From assembly GCA_035699085.1 (NCBI GenBank), contig DASSBG010000028.1, positions 192,618-256,617 of the forward strand: DNA of 64,000 nucleotides. The letters are read 5' to 3'. Under the pieces are notes generated by a model. The model did not search any database. It saw only the letters and a list, made by a program, of their open reading frames with translations, and was not told where the DNA came from. This document shows, piece by piece, positions 36,835-44,806 of this stretch. The stretch is from DASSBG01 sp035699085. Its GTDB lineage: Bacteria; Pseudomonadota; Gammaproteobacteria; Xanthomonadales; Rhodanobacteraceae. A program made the translations under genes and the position numbers. Positions within the stretch are counted from its first letter, which is position 1; each line of letters opens with the position of its first letter.

Positions 36835-37794
36835 ATGGCTTTGCAACGCCTGTTCGCCCCGCTGGTGCTGCGCGCCGAACGGCGCCTGCCCGCCCTCACC
36901 CGCATGAAGCCGGCCGAGGCACTGCCGATCACCTTGCACCGGCGACGCATCTACATCGTCCCCAGCGCCTACGGCATCGCCTTTGCCATTCTCCTGCTGG
37001 TGATGTTGCTGGGCTCGCTCAACTACGGCAACAACGCCGCCTTGCTGCTGACCTGCCTGCTGGCCGCCGTGTCCGCCAACAGCATGCTGGTGACGTTCCG
37101 AACCCTGGACCGCCTCAGTCTCGACGCCATCCACGCCGGCACCGCGCGCGCCGGCGAGCGTCTTGAACTGCGGCTGGTGTTTCAGGGGAACGGGCGCGAG
37201 CACCCGGCGCTGCAACTTGAGTGCAGCGGCCACGAGGCCGGCTTCGCCGTCGGCGCCACGCTGCCGACCGAGGTCGTCGTGCCGATCGCAACCCATCGTC
37301 GCGGCTGGATCAGCATGCCGCGCCTGCGCGTACTCAGCCGCTATCCCTTCGGCTGGTTCCGCGCCTGGAGCTGGCTGGCACCAGGCGCGCGCATGCTGGT
37401 CTACCCGCGCATGGAGGCTGCCGGCCCGCCGCCGCCCGGCGCCGACCCGCTGGACGGGCGACGCCGGCCGCAGGGCGACGAGTGGGCGGGGCTGCGCGAC
37501 TACCGGCACGGCGATCCACGCCGGCACATCGCCTGGAAAGCCAGCGCCCATGCCGAGAGCCTGCGGGTCAAGCAATTCGATCAGCCTGACAGCACGGCGC
37601 CATGGCGGCTTGACTGGTTCGACAGCGGCCTCGCCGCGCACGAGGCGCGCATTGCGCGGCTGGCGCGCTGGGTGCACGAGGCGCACGCCGGTGGCCACGT
37701 ATGGAGCCTGCACCTGCCGGGTGCCAGCCATGGGCCGGCGCGCGGCACGGCGCACTTCCACGCCTGCATGCGCGCGCTGGCGGAACTGCCGTGA
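36835..37794 (+). CDS. DUF58 domain protein
   Basis: A 319-residue protein with two adjacent membrane helices (about 38-80) and a DUF58 domain with the signature EWAGLRDYRHGDPRRHIAWK. DUF58 proteins pair with MoxR ATPases and a transglutaminase-like protein in a conserved envelope-associated module of unclear function. It overlaps the next gene by GTGA. Confidence 0.87.
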   Translation: MALQRLFAPLVLRAERRLPALTRMKPAEALPITLHRRRIYIVPSAYGIAFAILLLVMLLGSLNYGNNAALLLTCLLAAVSANSMLVTFRTLDRLSLDAIHAGTARAGERLELRLVFQGNGREHPALQLECSGHEAGFAVGATLPTEVVVPIATHRRGWISMPRLRVLSRYPFGWFRAWSWLAPGARMLVYPRMEAAGPPPPGADPLDGRRRPQGDEWAGLRDYRHGDPRRHIAWKASAHAESLRVKQFDQPDSTAPWRLDWFDSGLAAHEARIARLARWVHEAHAGGHVWSLHLPGASHGPARGTAHFHACMRALAELP

Positions 37795-39755
37795 AGTTCG
37801 GCCGCGCCGCCCGGTCAACGGTGACGCCGCGGGCCTTCACGCTGTTGTGCATCACCGTCGGCTGGACCTTGCTGATGCACGCCGGCCACATGCCGGCGTG
37901 GCTGAGCATGCCACTGGCGCTGGTGCTGCTGGCGCGCTGGGTGCAGGGGCGCGGCCGCCAGCGCCCGGGCATCGCCCTGTGGATAAAACTGCCGCTGGTG
38001 GCACTGCTGGTGGTCGCCATCATCAGCGCCTACGGCACGCTCTTCGGCCGCTCGCCCGGCGCGACACTGGCGGCAGGGCTGCTGGTGCTCAAGGTGCTGG
38101 AGAGCGACACCCGGCGCGACGGCCGCTCGGCCATCGCCTTTGCCTTCTTCACCCTGATGAGCGCGTTGCTGTTCGACCAGGGCCTCATCGGCAGCCTGCT
38201 GGTCGGTCTTGGCCTGCTCCCGGCGCTGGCCACGCTGCGCGCGCTGCAGCCGGGTGCGCCAGTCGGTTCGCCGCGGCGCGAGCTGCTGCTGCCGGCGGTG
38301 ATGCTGCTGATCTCGGCGCCGCTGGCGCTGACCGGCTTCCTGTTCGTGCCGCGGCTGAGCACGCCGCTCTGGGGTGGTGCCAGCGGGCCGGAGCAGGCGC
38401 CCACGGGCCTCGCCGACCACATGACGCCGGGCAACTTCACCCAATTGCTGGTTGACGACAGCCCGGCACTGCGGGTCGCCTTCGACGGCCCGCCGCCGCC
38501 CAACAAGGAGCGCTACTTTCGCGCCTACGTCATGCAGCGCTACGACGGCCGCAGTTGGGCGGTGGTACCGGCACGCGGCCTGCCGGCAGCAATCCAGGCC
38601 AGCAACAGCATCGCCTACCGCATCGACCTCGAACCCAACGCCTCGCGGGTGCTGCCGGCACTGGACGTGCCGCTTGAGGCGCCGCCCGGCGCGCACTTGT
38701 CCCGGGATCACGAACTGCTGGTGGCAAAGCCGGTCGACAGCCGCCGCAGCTACCGGATGCACTCTGCGCTGCACTACCGGCTGGAGCCGCGGCTCGGCCA
38801 ACGTGAGCGACGGCGCGACCTGCAACTGCCGCGCGGCTACAACCCGCGGACGCACGCGCTGGCGGATGCCTGGCGCACGCGCTACGGCAGCGACCACGCG
38901 GCGATCGTCAATGCCGCGCTGAAACTGTTCCACGACGGTGGTTTTGTCTACACGCTGTCACCACCCCCGCTTGGGCGCAACAGCATCGACGAGTTTCTGT
39001 TCTCCACCAAGCAAGGCTTCTGCGAGCACTACTCCTCCTCCTTCACCGTGTTGATGCGTGCCGCCGGCGTGCCGGCGCGGGTGGTGACCGGGTACCAGGG
39101 CGGCTACTGGAACGACTTCGCGAGCTACCTGCTGGTGCGCAATTCCGACGCCCACGCCTGGAGCGAGGTGTGGTTGGCCGGGCAGGGCTGGGTGCGCGTG
39201 GATCCGACCGCGGCGGTGCGCCCGGACCGGGTCTCGCTTGGCGCCGCGGCCGCGGCGGGCGGCGACCTGCCTTGGTACCAGGCGGGGTGGGCGCGGGTGG
39301 TGCGCGACCAATGGGACCTCGTCAACCGGCTGTGGAACCGCGGCGTGGTCGGCTTCGATACGCTGCGCCAGCAAGCGCTGTTGACACCGTTCGGCGTGCG
39401 TCATGCCGACTGGGGCACACTGGCGATGATCCTGGCGCTCGGCTGCACCCTGCTGCTGGCGCTGGCAGGGGCACTGACGCTGTGGCGGCGGCCGCCGCGA
39501 GACCCGCTGGCGGCGGCGCAGCGGCGCCTGCAGCGGCGGCTGGCACGGCTGGGCATCGTTCGCGGCGCCAGCGAAGGGCCGCGCGACTACCTGCAGCGCG
39601 CGGCCCGCGCGCTGCCCGATTGTGCAGGTCAACTGCAGGCGTTGTCTGCGCGTTACCTGTGGTTGCGGTATGGTGAAAGTGCGCCAGCGCGTCAATACGT
39701 GCGTGACTACGCGCAACGCGTGCGGGAATTCAGGCCACGCGCCGTGGCCCGATGA
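37791..39755 (+). CDS. Transglutaminase-like membrane protein (DUF3488, TgpA type)
   Basis: A 654-residue protein with about six N-terminal membrane helices (DUF3488), a large periplasmic transglutaminase domain, one more helix (about 540-560) and a C-terminal DUF4129-like tail. The catalytic triad is C411 (KQGFCEHYSSSF), H455 (SDAHAWSEVW) and D471 (VRVDPTAAV). The GTG at 37791 overlaps the DUF58 stop. In Pseudomonas the homologue TgpA is essential. The last ~80 residues (RRLQRRLARLGIVRGASEGP...) are duplicated in degenerate form at 40.4 kb. Confidence 0.9.
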   Translation: MKFGRAARSTVTPRAFTLLCITVGWTLLMHAGHMPAWLSMPLALVLLARWVQGRGRQRPGIALWIKLPLVALLVVAIISAYGTLFGRSPGATLAAGLLVLKVLESDTRRDGRSAIAFAFFTLMSALLFDQGLIGSLLVGLGLLPALATLRALQPGAPVGSPRRELLLPAVMLLISAPLALTGFLFVPRLSTPLWGGASGPEQAPTGLADHMTPGNFTQLLVDDSPALRVAFDGPPPPNKERYFRAYVMQRYDGRSWAVVPARGLPAAIQASNSIAYRIDLEPNASRVLPALDVPLEAPPGAHLSRDHELLVAKPVDSRRSYRMHSALHYRLEPRLGQRERRRDLQLPRGYNPRTHALADAWRTRYGSDHAAIVNAALKLFHDGGFVYTLSPPPLGRNSIDEFLFSTKQGFCEHYSSSFTVLMRAAGVPARVVTGYQGGYWNDFASYLLVRNSDAHAWSEVWLAGQGWVRVDPTAAVRPDRVSLGAAAAAGGDLPWYQAGWARVVRDQWDLVNRLWNRGVVGFDTLRQQALLTPFGVRHADWGTLAMILALGCTLLLALAGALTLWRRPPRDPLAAAQRRLQRRLARLGIVRGASEGPRDYLQRAARALPDCAGQLQALSARYLWLRYGESAPARQYVRDYAQRVREFRPRAVAR

Positions 39756-39791
39756 AGGCAGGTCTGCAACCTGTCATCCAGGACAGACGCC

Positions 39792-40349
39792 ATGTGGAAA
39801 TTGTTGATGCTTGCTGCCGCCAGCTTGCTGCTGGCAGCCTGCGCGACCGTACCCGAACGCCTGACGGGCCAGTACGCGTCGGTACCGCCGAACCAGGCCG
39901 CCGAGGCCAGCGGCGCCCACGTGCGCTGGGGCGGCACCATTCTCAAAACCGTGCCGGAATCCCACCAGACCTGTATCTACGCCATGGCCCGGCCGCTGAG
40001 CGCGACGACGCGACCGTACGCTGAAGGCAATGAAGGCGGGCGCTTCGTCGCCTGCCACGCCGGATTCTACGATCCGCAGGTGTACGCCCCCGGGCGCGCG
40101 ATCACCGTCACCGGCAGCATCGATGGCAGCCGCAAGGTCGGCAACTACGGTTATCCGTATCCGCGCCTGCAGGCCAACGTGATCCACCTTTGGCCGCAGC
40201 GCGAGGACCGGCCCACGCCGCTGTACCGAAATGATCCCGATTATCTGTGCTACGACTCGGACACCTGGAAACCAGGGGGCTGGGGCCCGCGGGTCTGCCG
40301 CGCGATGCCTTCGAGGGCCGCGGGCGACGCGCAGGCATCATTACCCTGA
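39792..40349 (+). CDS. Slp-family outer-membrane lipoprotein (copy 1)
   Basis: A 185-residue lipoprotein with signal peptide MWKLLMLAAASLLLAAC (lipobox LLAAC, lipidated Cys 17). The Slp domain contains VRWGGTILKTVPESHQTCIYAMARPL, GGRFVACHAGFYDPQVYAPGR and TGSIDGSRKVGNY. Slp proteins are starvation- or stress-inducible outer-membrane lipoproteins. It is about 70-75 percent identical by eye to the copy at 40672. Its C-terminal ~40 residues (YRNDPDYLCYDSD...) differ completely from copy 2, which has a PYYYDPYPG tail. Confidence 0.88.
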   Translation: MWKLLMLAAASLLLAACATVPERLTGQYASVPPNQAAEASGAHVRWGGTILKTVPESHQTCIYAMARPLSATTRPYAEGNEGGRFVACHAGFYDPQVYAPGRAITVTGSIDGSRKVGNYGYPYPRLQANVIHLWPQREDRPTPLYRNDPDYLCYDSDTWKPGGWGPRVCRAMPSRAAGDAQASLP

Positions 40350-40384
40350 CCCCATGCAACGATCGACACTTCGGCGGCGGCATG

Positions 40385-40665
40385 CCACGAAACCCGGGGC
40401 GGGGCCGCGGCGGCTGCAGCGATGGCTGGCGCGGCCACGCATCGTCCGCGGTGCCATCGAAGGGCCGCGCGACTGGCTGCAGCGCGCCGCCGCGCGCTGC
40501 CCGCCTGCGCGGCTCAACTGCAGATGCAGACCGCCGTCCGCGACCGGAGGGTGCGGTGCGGCGAAGGCGCACTGACACGTGAACGCGTGCGGGCAGCGCG
40601 CAAGGTGCGGGGGAATTCGGGCCGCGCGCCGTGGTCAAGTGAACGTTGGCCGAAAGCTTCGGAGA
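40385..40665 (+). pseudogene. Degenerate copy of transglutaminase 3' end
   Basis: This segment repeats 39500-39790, the end of the transglutaminase gene plus the leader to slp. One frame still reads RRLQRWLARPRIVRGAIEGPRDWLQRAA against RRLQRRLARLGIVRGASEGPRDYLQRAA in the parent gene; an early shift then scrambles the rest. The match resumes at GTGCGGGGGAATTCGGGCC (parent GTGCGGGAATTCAGGCC) and runs up to the next slp ATG. With the second slp it forms a tandem duplication of about 880 bp. It has no start and no function is expected, though it may carry the promoter region of copy 2. Confidence 0.8.
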
Positions 40666-40671
40666 AACGCC

Positions 40672-41232
40672 ATGTGGAAATTGTTCGTGCTCGCCGTCGC
40701 CAGCCTGTTGCTTGGTGCCTGCGCGACCGTGCCCCAGCCACTGATGGGCCAGTACTCCATGCTGCCGCCGAACCAGGCCGCCAATGCCAGCGGCGAGCGC
40801 GTGCGCTGGGGCGGCACCATCATCGAGACGGTGCCGGAGGCAAACCAGACGTGCATCTACACCATGTCGCGGCCACTTGGCGACAGCGCACGGCCGTACC
40901 CGAGCGGCGATGGCGGCGGCCGCTTCGTCGCCTGCCACGCGGGCTTCTACGACCCGCAGATATTTGCCCCGGGGCGCGAGATCACCGTGACCGGCAGCAT
41001 TGATGGCAGCCTGACGCGTGCGGTCGGCGAATATGAGTATGCCTATCCGCGCGTGCAAGCCGACGTCATCTACCTGTGGCCGCGGCGCATCGAGCGGCCG
41101 TACTATTACGACCCCTATCCCGGCTATTTCTACGATCCGTTCTGGGGTCCGCCAGGCTGGGGCTACTTCGCGCCACGGCCGGTGATCGTGGTACCGGTTC
41201 GGCCGCACCACCACCACCGTTCGTCGCACTGA
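40672..41232 (+). CDS. Slp-family outer-membrane lipoprotein (copy 2)
   Basis: A 186-residue lipoprotein with signal peptide MWKLFVLAVASLLLGAC (lipidated Cys 17) and the Slp core (VRWGGTIIETVPEANQTCIYTMSRPL, GGRFVACHAGFYDPQIFAPGREITVTGSIDG). The C-terminal tail is aromatic and ends in histidines (PYYYDPYPGYFYDPFWG, then RPHHHHRSSH), unlike copy 1; the His cluster could bind metal. GGAG precedes the ATG. It arose by tandem duplication with copy 1, the broken transglutaminase end marking the junction. This copy keeps the tail typical of Slp proteins, so copy 1 may have the altered end. Confidence 0.88.
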   Translation: MWKLFVLAVASLLLGACATVPQPLMGQYSMLPPNQAANASGERVRWGGTIIETVPEANQTCIYTMSRPLGDSARPYPSGDGGGRFVACHAGFYDPQIFAPGREITVTGSIDGSLTRAVGEYEYAYPRVQADVIYLWPRRIERPYYYDPYPGYFYDPFWGPPGWGYFAPRPVIVVPVRPHHHHRSSH

Positions 41233-41276
41233 CGCCGTCGCGTCGGCCCGGCCGACCGCCGGACATCACCGAGGGC

Positions 41277-41621
41277 CTAGCCCGGCGGCCAGTGCATCGG
41301 CCGGCCCGCCAGCAGGTGCAGGTGGATGTGGAAGACCGTCTGGCCGCCGTCCTCGTTGCAGTTGAAGACGCAGCGGTAGCCGCGTTCGGCCAGGCCCTGC
41401 TGACGCGCGTAACCGGCCGCCGCCAGCAGCAACTCGCCCAACAGCGCGGCGTCCTCCGGACCGGCCTCGTCAAGCGTCGCCAGCGGCCGCTTGGGGATGA
41501 ACAGCACGTGCACCGGCGCCTGCGGATTGACATCGCGGAAACCGAGCACGCGCTCGTCCTCGTAGACGATGTCGGCTGGAATTTCTCGGCGGATGATCTT
41601 GTTGAAGATGGTGTCGGTCAT
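41277..41621 (-). CDS. HIT-family (HINT-like) nucleotide hydrolase
   Basis: A 114-residue histidine-triad protein (TIFNKIIRREIPADIVYEDE start). The active-site triad is in TVFHIHLHLLAG near the C-terminus. HINT-type enzymes hydrolyse adenosine 5'-monophosphoramidates and related aminoacyl adenylates. It follows recR by 47 nt on the same strand. Its C-terminus (GRPMHWPPG) is the usual ending of the proteobacterial HinT group. Confidence 0.92.
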   Translation of the reverse strand: MTDTIFNKIIRREIPADIVYEDERVLGFRDVNPQAPVHVLFIPKRPLATLDEAGPEDAALLGELLLAAAGYARQQGLAERGYRCVFNCNEDGGQTVFHIHLHLLAGRPMHWPPG

Positions 41622-41668
41622 GGCGTGAACCCGTGGATGGTGGGCGCGCGTGCCGAGCGGATGGTGCG

Positions 41669-42271
41669 TCAGTCCAGCGACTGACGGCCGCCGAACGCGT
41701 GCGCCAGTGTGTTGCGGTCGATGTATTCCAGCTCGCCGCCCAAGGGTACACCGTGGGCCAGCCGCGTCGCCCGCACGCCGGCCGCATGCGCCAGCTGTGC
41801 CAGGTAATGCGCGGTCGCGGCGCCCTCGACGGTGGCATTGGTGGCGATGATCATCTCCTCCACGGTGCCCTCGCCGAGCCGCTGCGCCAACAGGTCGAGC
41901 CCGAGTTCTTCCGGGCCCAGTCCGTCGAGCGGGCTGAGCCGGCCCAGCAATACGAAGTAGAGGCCGCGGTAGCTGGTGGCCTGCTCGATTGCCGCCAGGT
42001 CGCTCGGCGACTCCACCACGCACAGCAGGCCATGCTCGCGATCGCCGCTGCTGCAGAGGGCGCACACGGGTTGCTCGCTGAAGCTGCGGCAGCGCTGGCA
42101 GTGGCCGACGCCATCCATGGCCGCCGACAGCGCGTCCGCCAGCCGGCGGCCGCCGTCGCGGTCACGCTCCAGCAGATGGAAGGCCATCCGCTGCGCACTT
42201 TTCACGCCCACGCCCGGCAGGCAACACAGCGCGTCGATCAGCTCCGCCAGCAGTTTCGACCCCGAGCTCAT
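41669..42271 (-). CDS. recR: Recombination mediator RecR
   Basis: A 200-residue protein. An N-terminal helix-hairpin-helix (LCCLPGVGVKSAQRMAFHLL) precedes a zinc site, C58, C61, C70 and C73, a Toprim domain starting LLCVVESPSDLAAIE, and the C-terminal TRLAHGVPLGGELEYID Walker-like motif. RecR with RecO loads RecA on gapped DNA. The conserved dnaX-ybaB-recR order is kept, but here a 427-bp repeat-rich gap separates ybaB from recR. Confidence 0.96.
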   Translation of the reverse strand: MSSGSKLLAELIDALCCLPGVGVKSAQRMAFHLLERDRDGGRRLADALSAAMDGVGHCQRCRSFSEQPVCALCSSGDREHGLLCVVESPSDLAAIEQATSYRGLYFVLLGRLSPLDGLGPEELGLDLLAQRLGEGTVEEMIIATNATVEGAATAHYLAQLAHAAGVRATRLAHGVPLGGELEYIDRNTLAHAFGGRQSLD

Positions 42272-42339
42272 CAGCGACCGGACACAGGTTGAGGGGCACG
42301 GACGCGAACGCGCGAGCGCGATGAACAGCGGAGCCCGGT

Positions 42340-42690
42340 ACGGCAGCGGGACCCGGAACCCGGGACCCGGGACCCGCCTTCGATGGGGTTTGGAGAGAGA
42401 TTCATCGTTCGCGTTTCATCATGGATTGTGACGAAGGCGCGCCTCGGGACTGACGCAGGGGAATCCGACATCGGTTGGGGCCAAATCATGCGTCCTTCCG
42501 GCGATCGACATTGACGGCAACCGCAGAGAAGCAGGGCCTGACCGAAGCGCCATGACGCGTGCCTGCCCCATACCTGCTCTTCGGGTCCCGGGTCCCGGGT
42601 CCCGGGTCCCGGAGCCCGGATCCCGGGTCCCCGGTCCCGCGCCAGTCCAAGGTTCCGGGTCCCCGATCCCGCGCAGTGCCGAGTCCCAGG
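42340..42690. repeat. 290-bp dispersed element, copy B, with inverted GGGTCCC arrays
   Basis: The left edge (about 42357-42376) has tandem GGGACCC. The core begins GAGAGATTCATCGTTCGCG (about 42395) and continues with GTGACGAAGGCGCGCC, GCAACCGCAGAGAAG and CGAAGCGCCATGAC, all in the same order as copy A at 14 kb. The right edge (42585-42690) has seven or more GGGTCCC-type units. It occupies nearly all of the 427-bp recR-ybaB gap. No gene is evident. Both copies encode a short MNLSPNPIEGGSRVPG reading on the minus strand, which I regard as chance from the conserved DNA. Confidence 0.78.
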
Positions 42691-42698
42691 ACCTGCCA

Positions 42699-43022
42699 TC
42701 AAAACGGCAACTTCATGTCCGGCGGCAGGTTCAGGCCTGATGTCATGCCGCCGAGGCGCTCCTGGGTGGCCTCTGTGATCTTGTTGACCGCATCGTTGAT
42801 CGCGGCGGCGACCAGATCCTCGGTCATTTCCGGGTCGTCGCCCATCATGCCGCGGTCAATCTCGACCTTGCGCACTTCGTGGCGGCCACTCATGGTGACC
42901 TTGACCATGCCGCCACCGGCCTGCCCGACCACCTCCATCTGCGCAAGCTCCTCCTGGGCGCGCTTCATCTTTTCCTGCATCTGCTGCGCCTGTTGCATCA
43001 ATTGTCCGATCTGGCCACGCAT
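42699..43022 (-). CDS. ybaB: YbaB/EbfC nucleoid-associated protein
   Basis: A 107-residue protein with an N-terminal glutamine/methionine-rich helix (MRGQIGQLMQQAQQMQEKM) and the EbfC fold (VKVTMSGRHEVRKVEID). It binds DNA as a dimer and is almost always encoded between dnaX and recR. It lies 3 nt after the dnaX stop. The C-terminus GLNLPPDMKLPF is the usual family ending. Confidence 0.95.
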   Translation of the reverse strand: MRGQIGQLMQQAQQMQEKMKRAQEELAQMEVVGQAGGGMVKVTMSGRHEVRKVEIDRGMMGDDPEMTEDLVAAAINDAVNKITEATQERLGGMTSGLNLPPDMKLPF

Positions 43023-43025
43023 TGT

Positions 43026-44717
43026 CTAGTTCTCCAGGGGTTGGATGGATTGCGGTACGACCTGGGCTCCCAGCTCGGCCTCCAGACGCTGCACCAGTGG
43101 GTCGTTGCGGATCGCCCGCTCGGCCTCGGCCTGGCGTGCGTCCCGCGCCGCGGCCGCATGGTCGGCTGGCGTGGCGGCCACCTCGGTGCTGGTGGCGAAA
43201 TGCAGCGCCAACGGCCGCCCCAGCGCCGTGGACAATGCCTCGCGCAGCTTCTCGACCATGACCGGGATGGCCAGATTTTCGTGGCCAGGCCTTAGGCTCA
43301 GCGTCCAGCGGTTGCCGTCGATCGCACTAGGCAACGACTGGCGTGCCAGCTCGGCCAGCGGGCCGCGCAGCGCGATGCGGTCGATCAGCTCGCCCCAGGC
43401 CGTGGCGTCGCCCGGCGGTGGCGCCTCGAACGTCGCCGGCGGGGCCGGGGCGGCCGGCTTTGCGCCGGGCTGGGCGCGGTCATCGTCGGCCGCGTCGTCG
43501 GCAACAGCCATGGACGCACGGGGACCGGCACTCGCAGGTGCGCGCGGCGCGGCACGCTCCGCCGGTCGCGCTGCCGTGGCCGTGGCGCTGGCGTTGCCGC
43601 TGCGCTTCGCGCGCGGCGCGGCCGGTGCGGGCTCACCCGCCGCGGGCGGCCGGAACGCCAGCATTCGCAGCAGCACCATTTCGAAGCCGGTGGTCGCGTC
43701 CGGCGCCAACTGCAACTGCCGCACGCCGTCGGCGGCAATCTGGTAATAGAGTTGCACGTCTTCCGCGTCCATCGCTTCGGCCAGCGCCGCAATGCCAGGC
43801 TCGTCTTCACGGGCCTGGTCCGGCACCAGCTGGCGCACCTGGATGCGGTGCAAGGCGGCTGCGAGCTGTTCCAGCACGGCGGCAAAATCGGGTGCGTCGG
43901 CGGCGATCTGCCGCGCCTGCGCCAGCAACGCCGCACCGTCTCCCGTTGCCAGCGCCTGCAGCAGCGACAGCACGCCGCCGCTGTCGATGGTACCGAGCAT
44001 CGCCCGCGTCTCGTCGGCCTTCAGCTCTCCGCCGCCGTAGGCGATGGCCTGGTCGAGCAACGACAGCGCGTCGCGCAGCGAACCGTCGGCACCCCGCGCG
44101 ATGTCGCTCAGCGCCGGCGCCTCGAAGGCAACCTGCTCGGCCGCCAGGATGCGCTGCATCTGGCCGATGATCTGCTCCGGCAGCAGGCGCTTGAGGTTGA
44201 ACTTCAGGCAGCGCGACAGCACCGTGACCGGCAGCTTCTGCGGGTCCGTGGTGGCGAGCAGGAACTTGACGTGCGGCGGCGGCTCCTCCAGCGTTTTCAA
44301 CAGCGCGTTGAAAGCGCTCTTGGACAGCATGTGCACCTCGTCGATGAGGTAGACCTTGTAGCGGCCGCGGGCCGGCGCGTATTGCGCCTTCTCGATCATG
44401 TCGCGCACGTCGTCGACGCTGGTGTTGCTGGCGGCGTCGATCTCCAGTAGGTCAACGAAGCGGCCGGCGTCGACCGCCGTGCAGACGCTGCATTCGCCGC
44501 AGGGTTCGGCTGACTGGCCGCGCTCGCAGTTCAGCGACTTGGCGAAGATCCGCGCGATGGTGGTCTTGCCCACCCCGCGCGTGCCGGTGAACAGGTAGGC
44601 ATGGTGGGTGCGGTCGGCGTCGAGCGCGTTCGCCAGCGCGCGCACCACGTGCTCCTGGCCGACCAGCTCGGAAAACCGCCGCGGGCGCCACTTGCGCGCC
44701 AGAACCTGATAGGACAT
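43026..44717 (-). CDS. dnaX: DNA polymerase III subunits gamma/tau
   Basis: A 563-residue clamp-loader ATPase. Walker A is GTRGVGKTT (45-53), the zinc cysteines are C64, C73, C76 and C79, Walker B is YLIDEVHML, and sensor 1 LLATTDPQ and SRC follow. An alanine/proline-rich linker (about 370-435) leads to the C-terminal tau domain that contacts DnaB and the polymerase. No slippery A-AAA-AAG heptamer for gamma production is visible around the linker. Partner HolB is encoded at 25.4-26.4 kb. Confidence 0.95.
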   Translation of the reverse strand: MSYQVLARKWRPRRFSELVGQEHVVRALANALDADRTHHAYLFTGTRGVGKTTIARIFAKSLNCERGQSAEPCGECSVCTAVDAGRFVDLLEIDAASNTSVDDVRDMIEKAQYAPARGRYKVYLIDEVHMLSKSAFNALLKTLEEPPPHVKFLLATTDPQKLPVTVLSRCLKFNLKRLLPEQIIGQMQRILAAEQVAFEAPALSDIARGADGSLRDALSLLDQAIAYGGGELKADETRAMLGTIDSGGVLSLLQALATGDGAALLAQARQIAADAPDFAAVLEQLAAALHRIQVRQLVPDQAREDEPGIAALAEAMDAEDVQLYYQIAADGVRQLQLAPDATTGFEMVLLRMLAFRPPAAGEPAPAAPRAKRSGNASATATAARPAERAAPRAPASAGPRASMAVADDAADDDRAQPGAKPAAPAPPATFEAPPPGDATAWGELIDRIALRGPLAELARQSLPSAIDGNRWTLSLRPGHENLAIPVMVEKLREALSTALGRPLALHFATSTEVAATPADHAAAARDARQAEAERAIRNDPLVQRLEAELGAQVVPQSIQPLEN

Positions 44718-44806
44718 GGGTGATTACGTGGGGGCAAAAGCCGATTGTGCCAAGGTTGGCGTCGCGCGGCCATGGCCGCGGCAACCATGCCGGCCATGCC
44801 GATGGC

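Noticed and set aside
40231..40582. Frames of about 110-115 residues between the two slp genes
   Set aside because: They are readings of the degenerate transglutaminase 3' end and lack starts or complete domains.
43500..43660. Programmed frameshift site in dnaX producing gamma
   Set aside because: No A-AAA-AAG or similar slippery run and no early stop in the -1 frame stand out around the linker.
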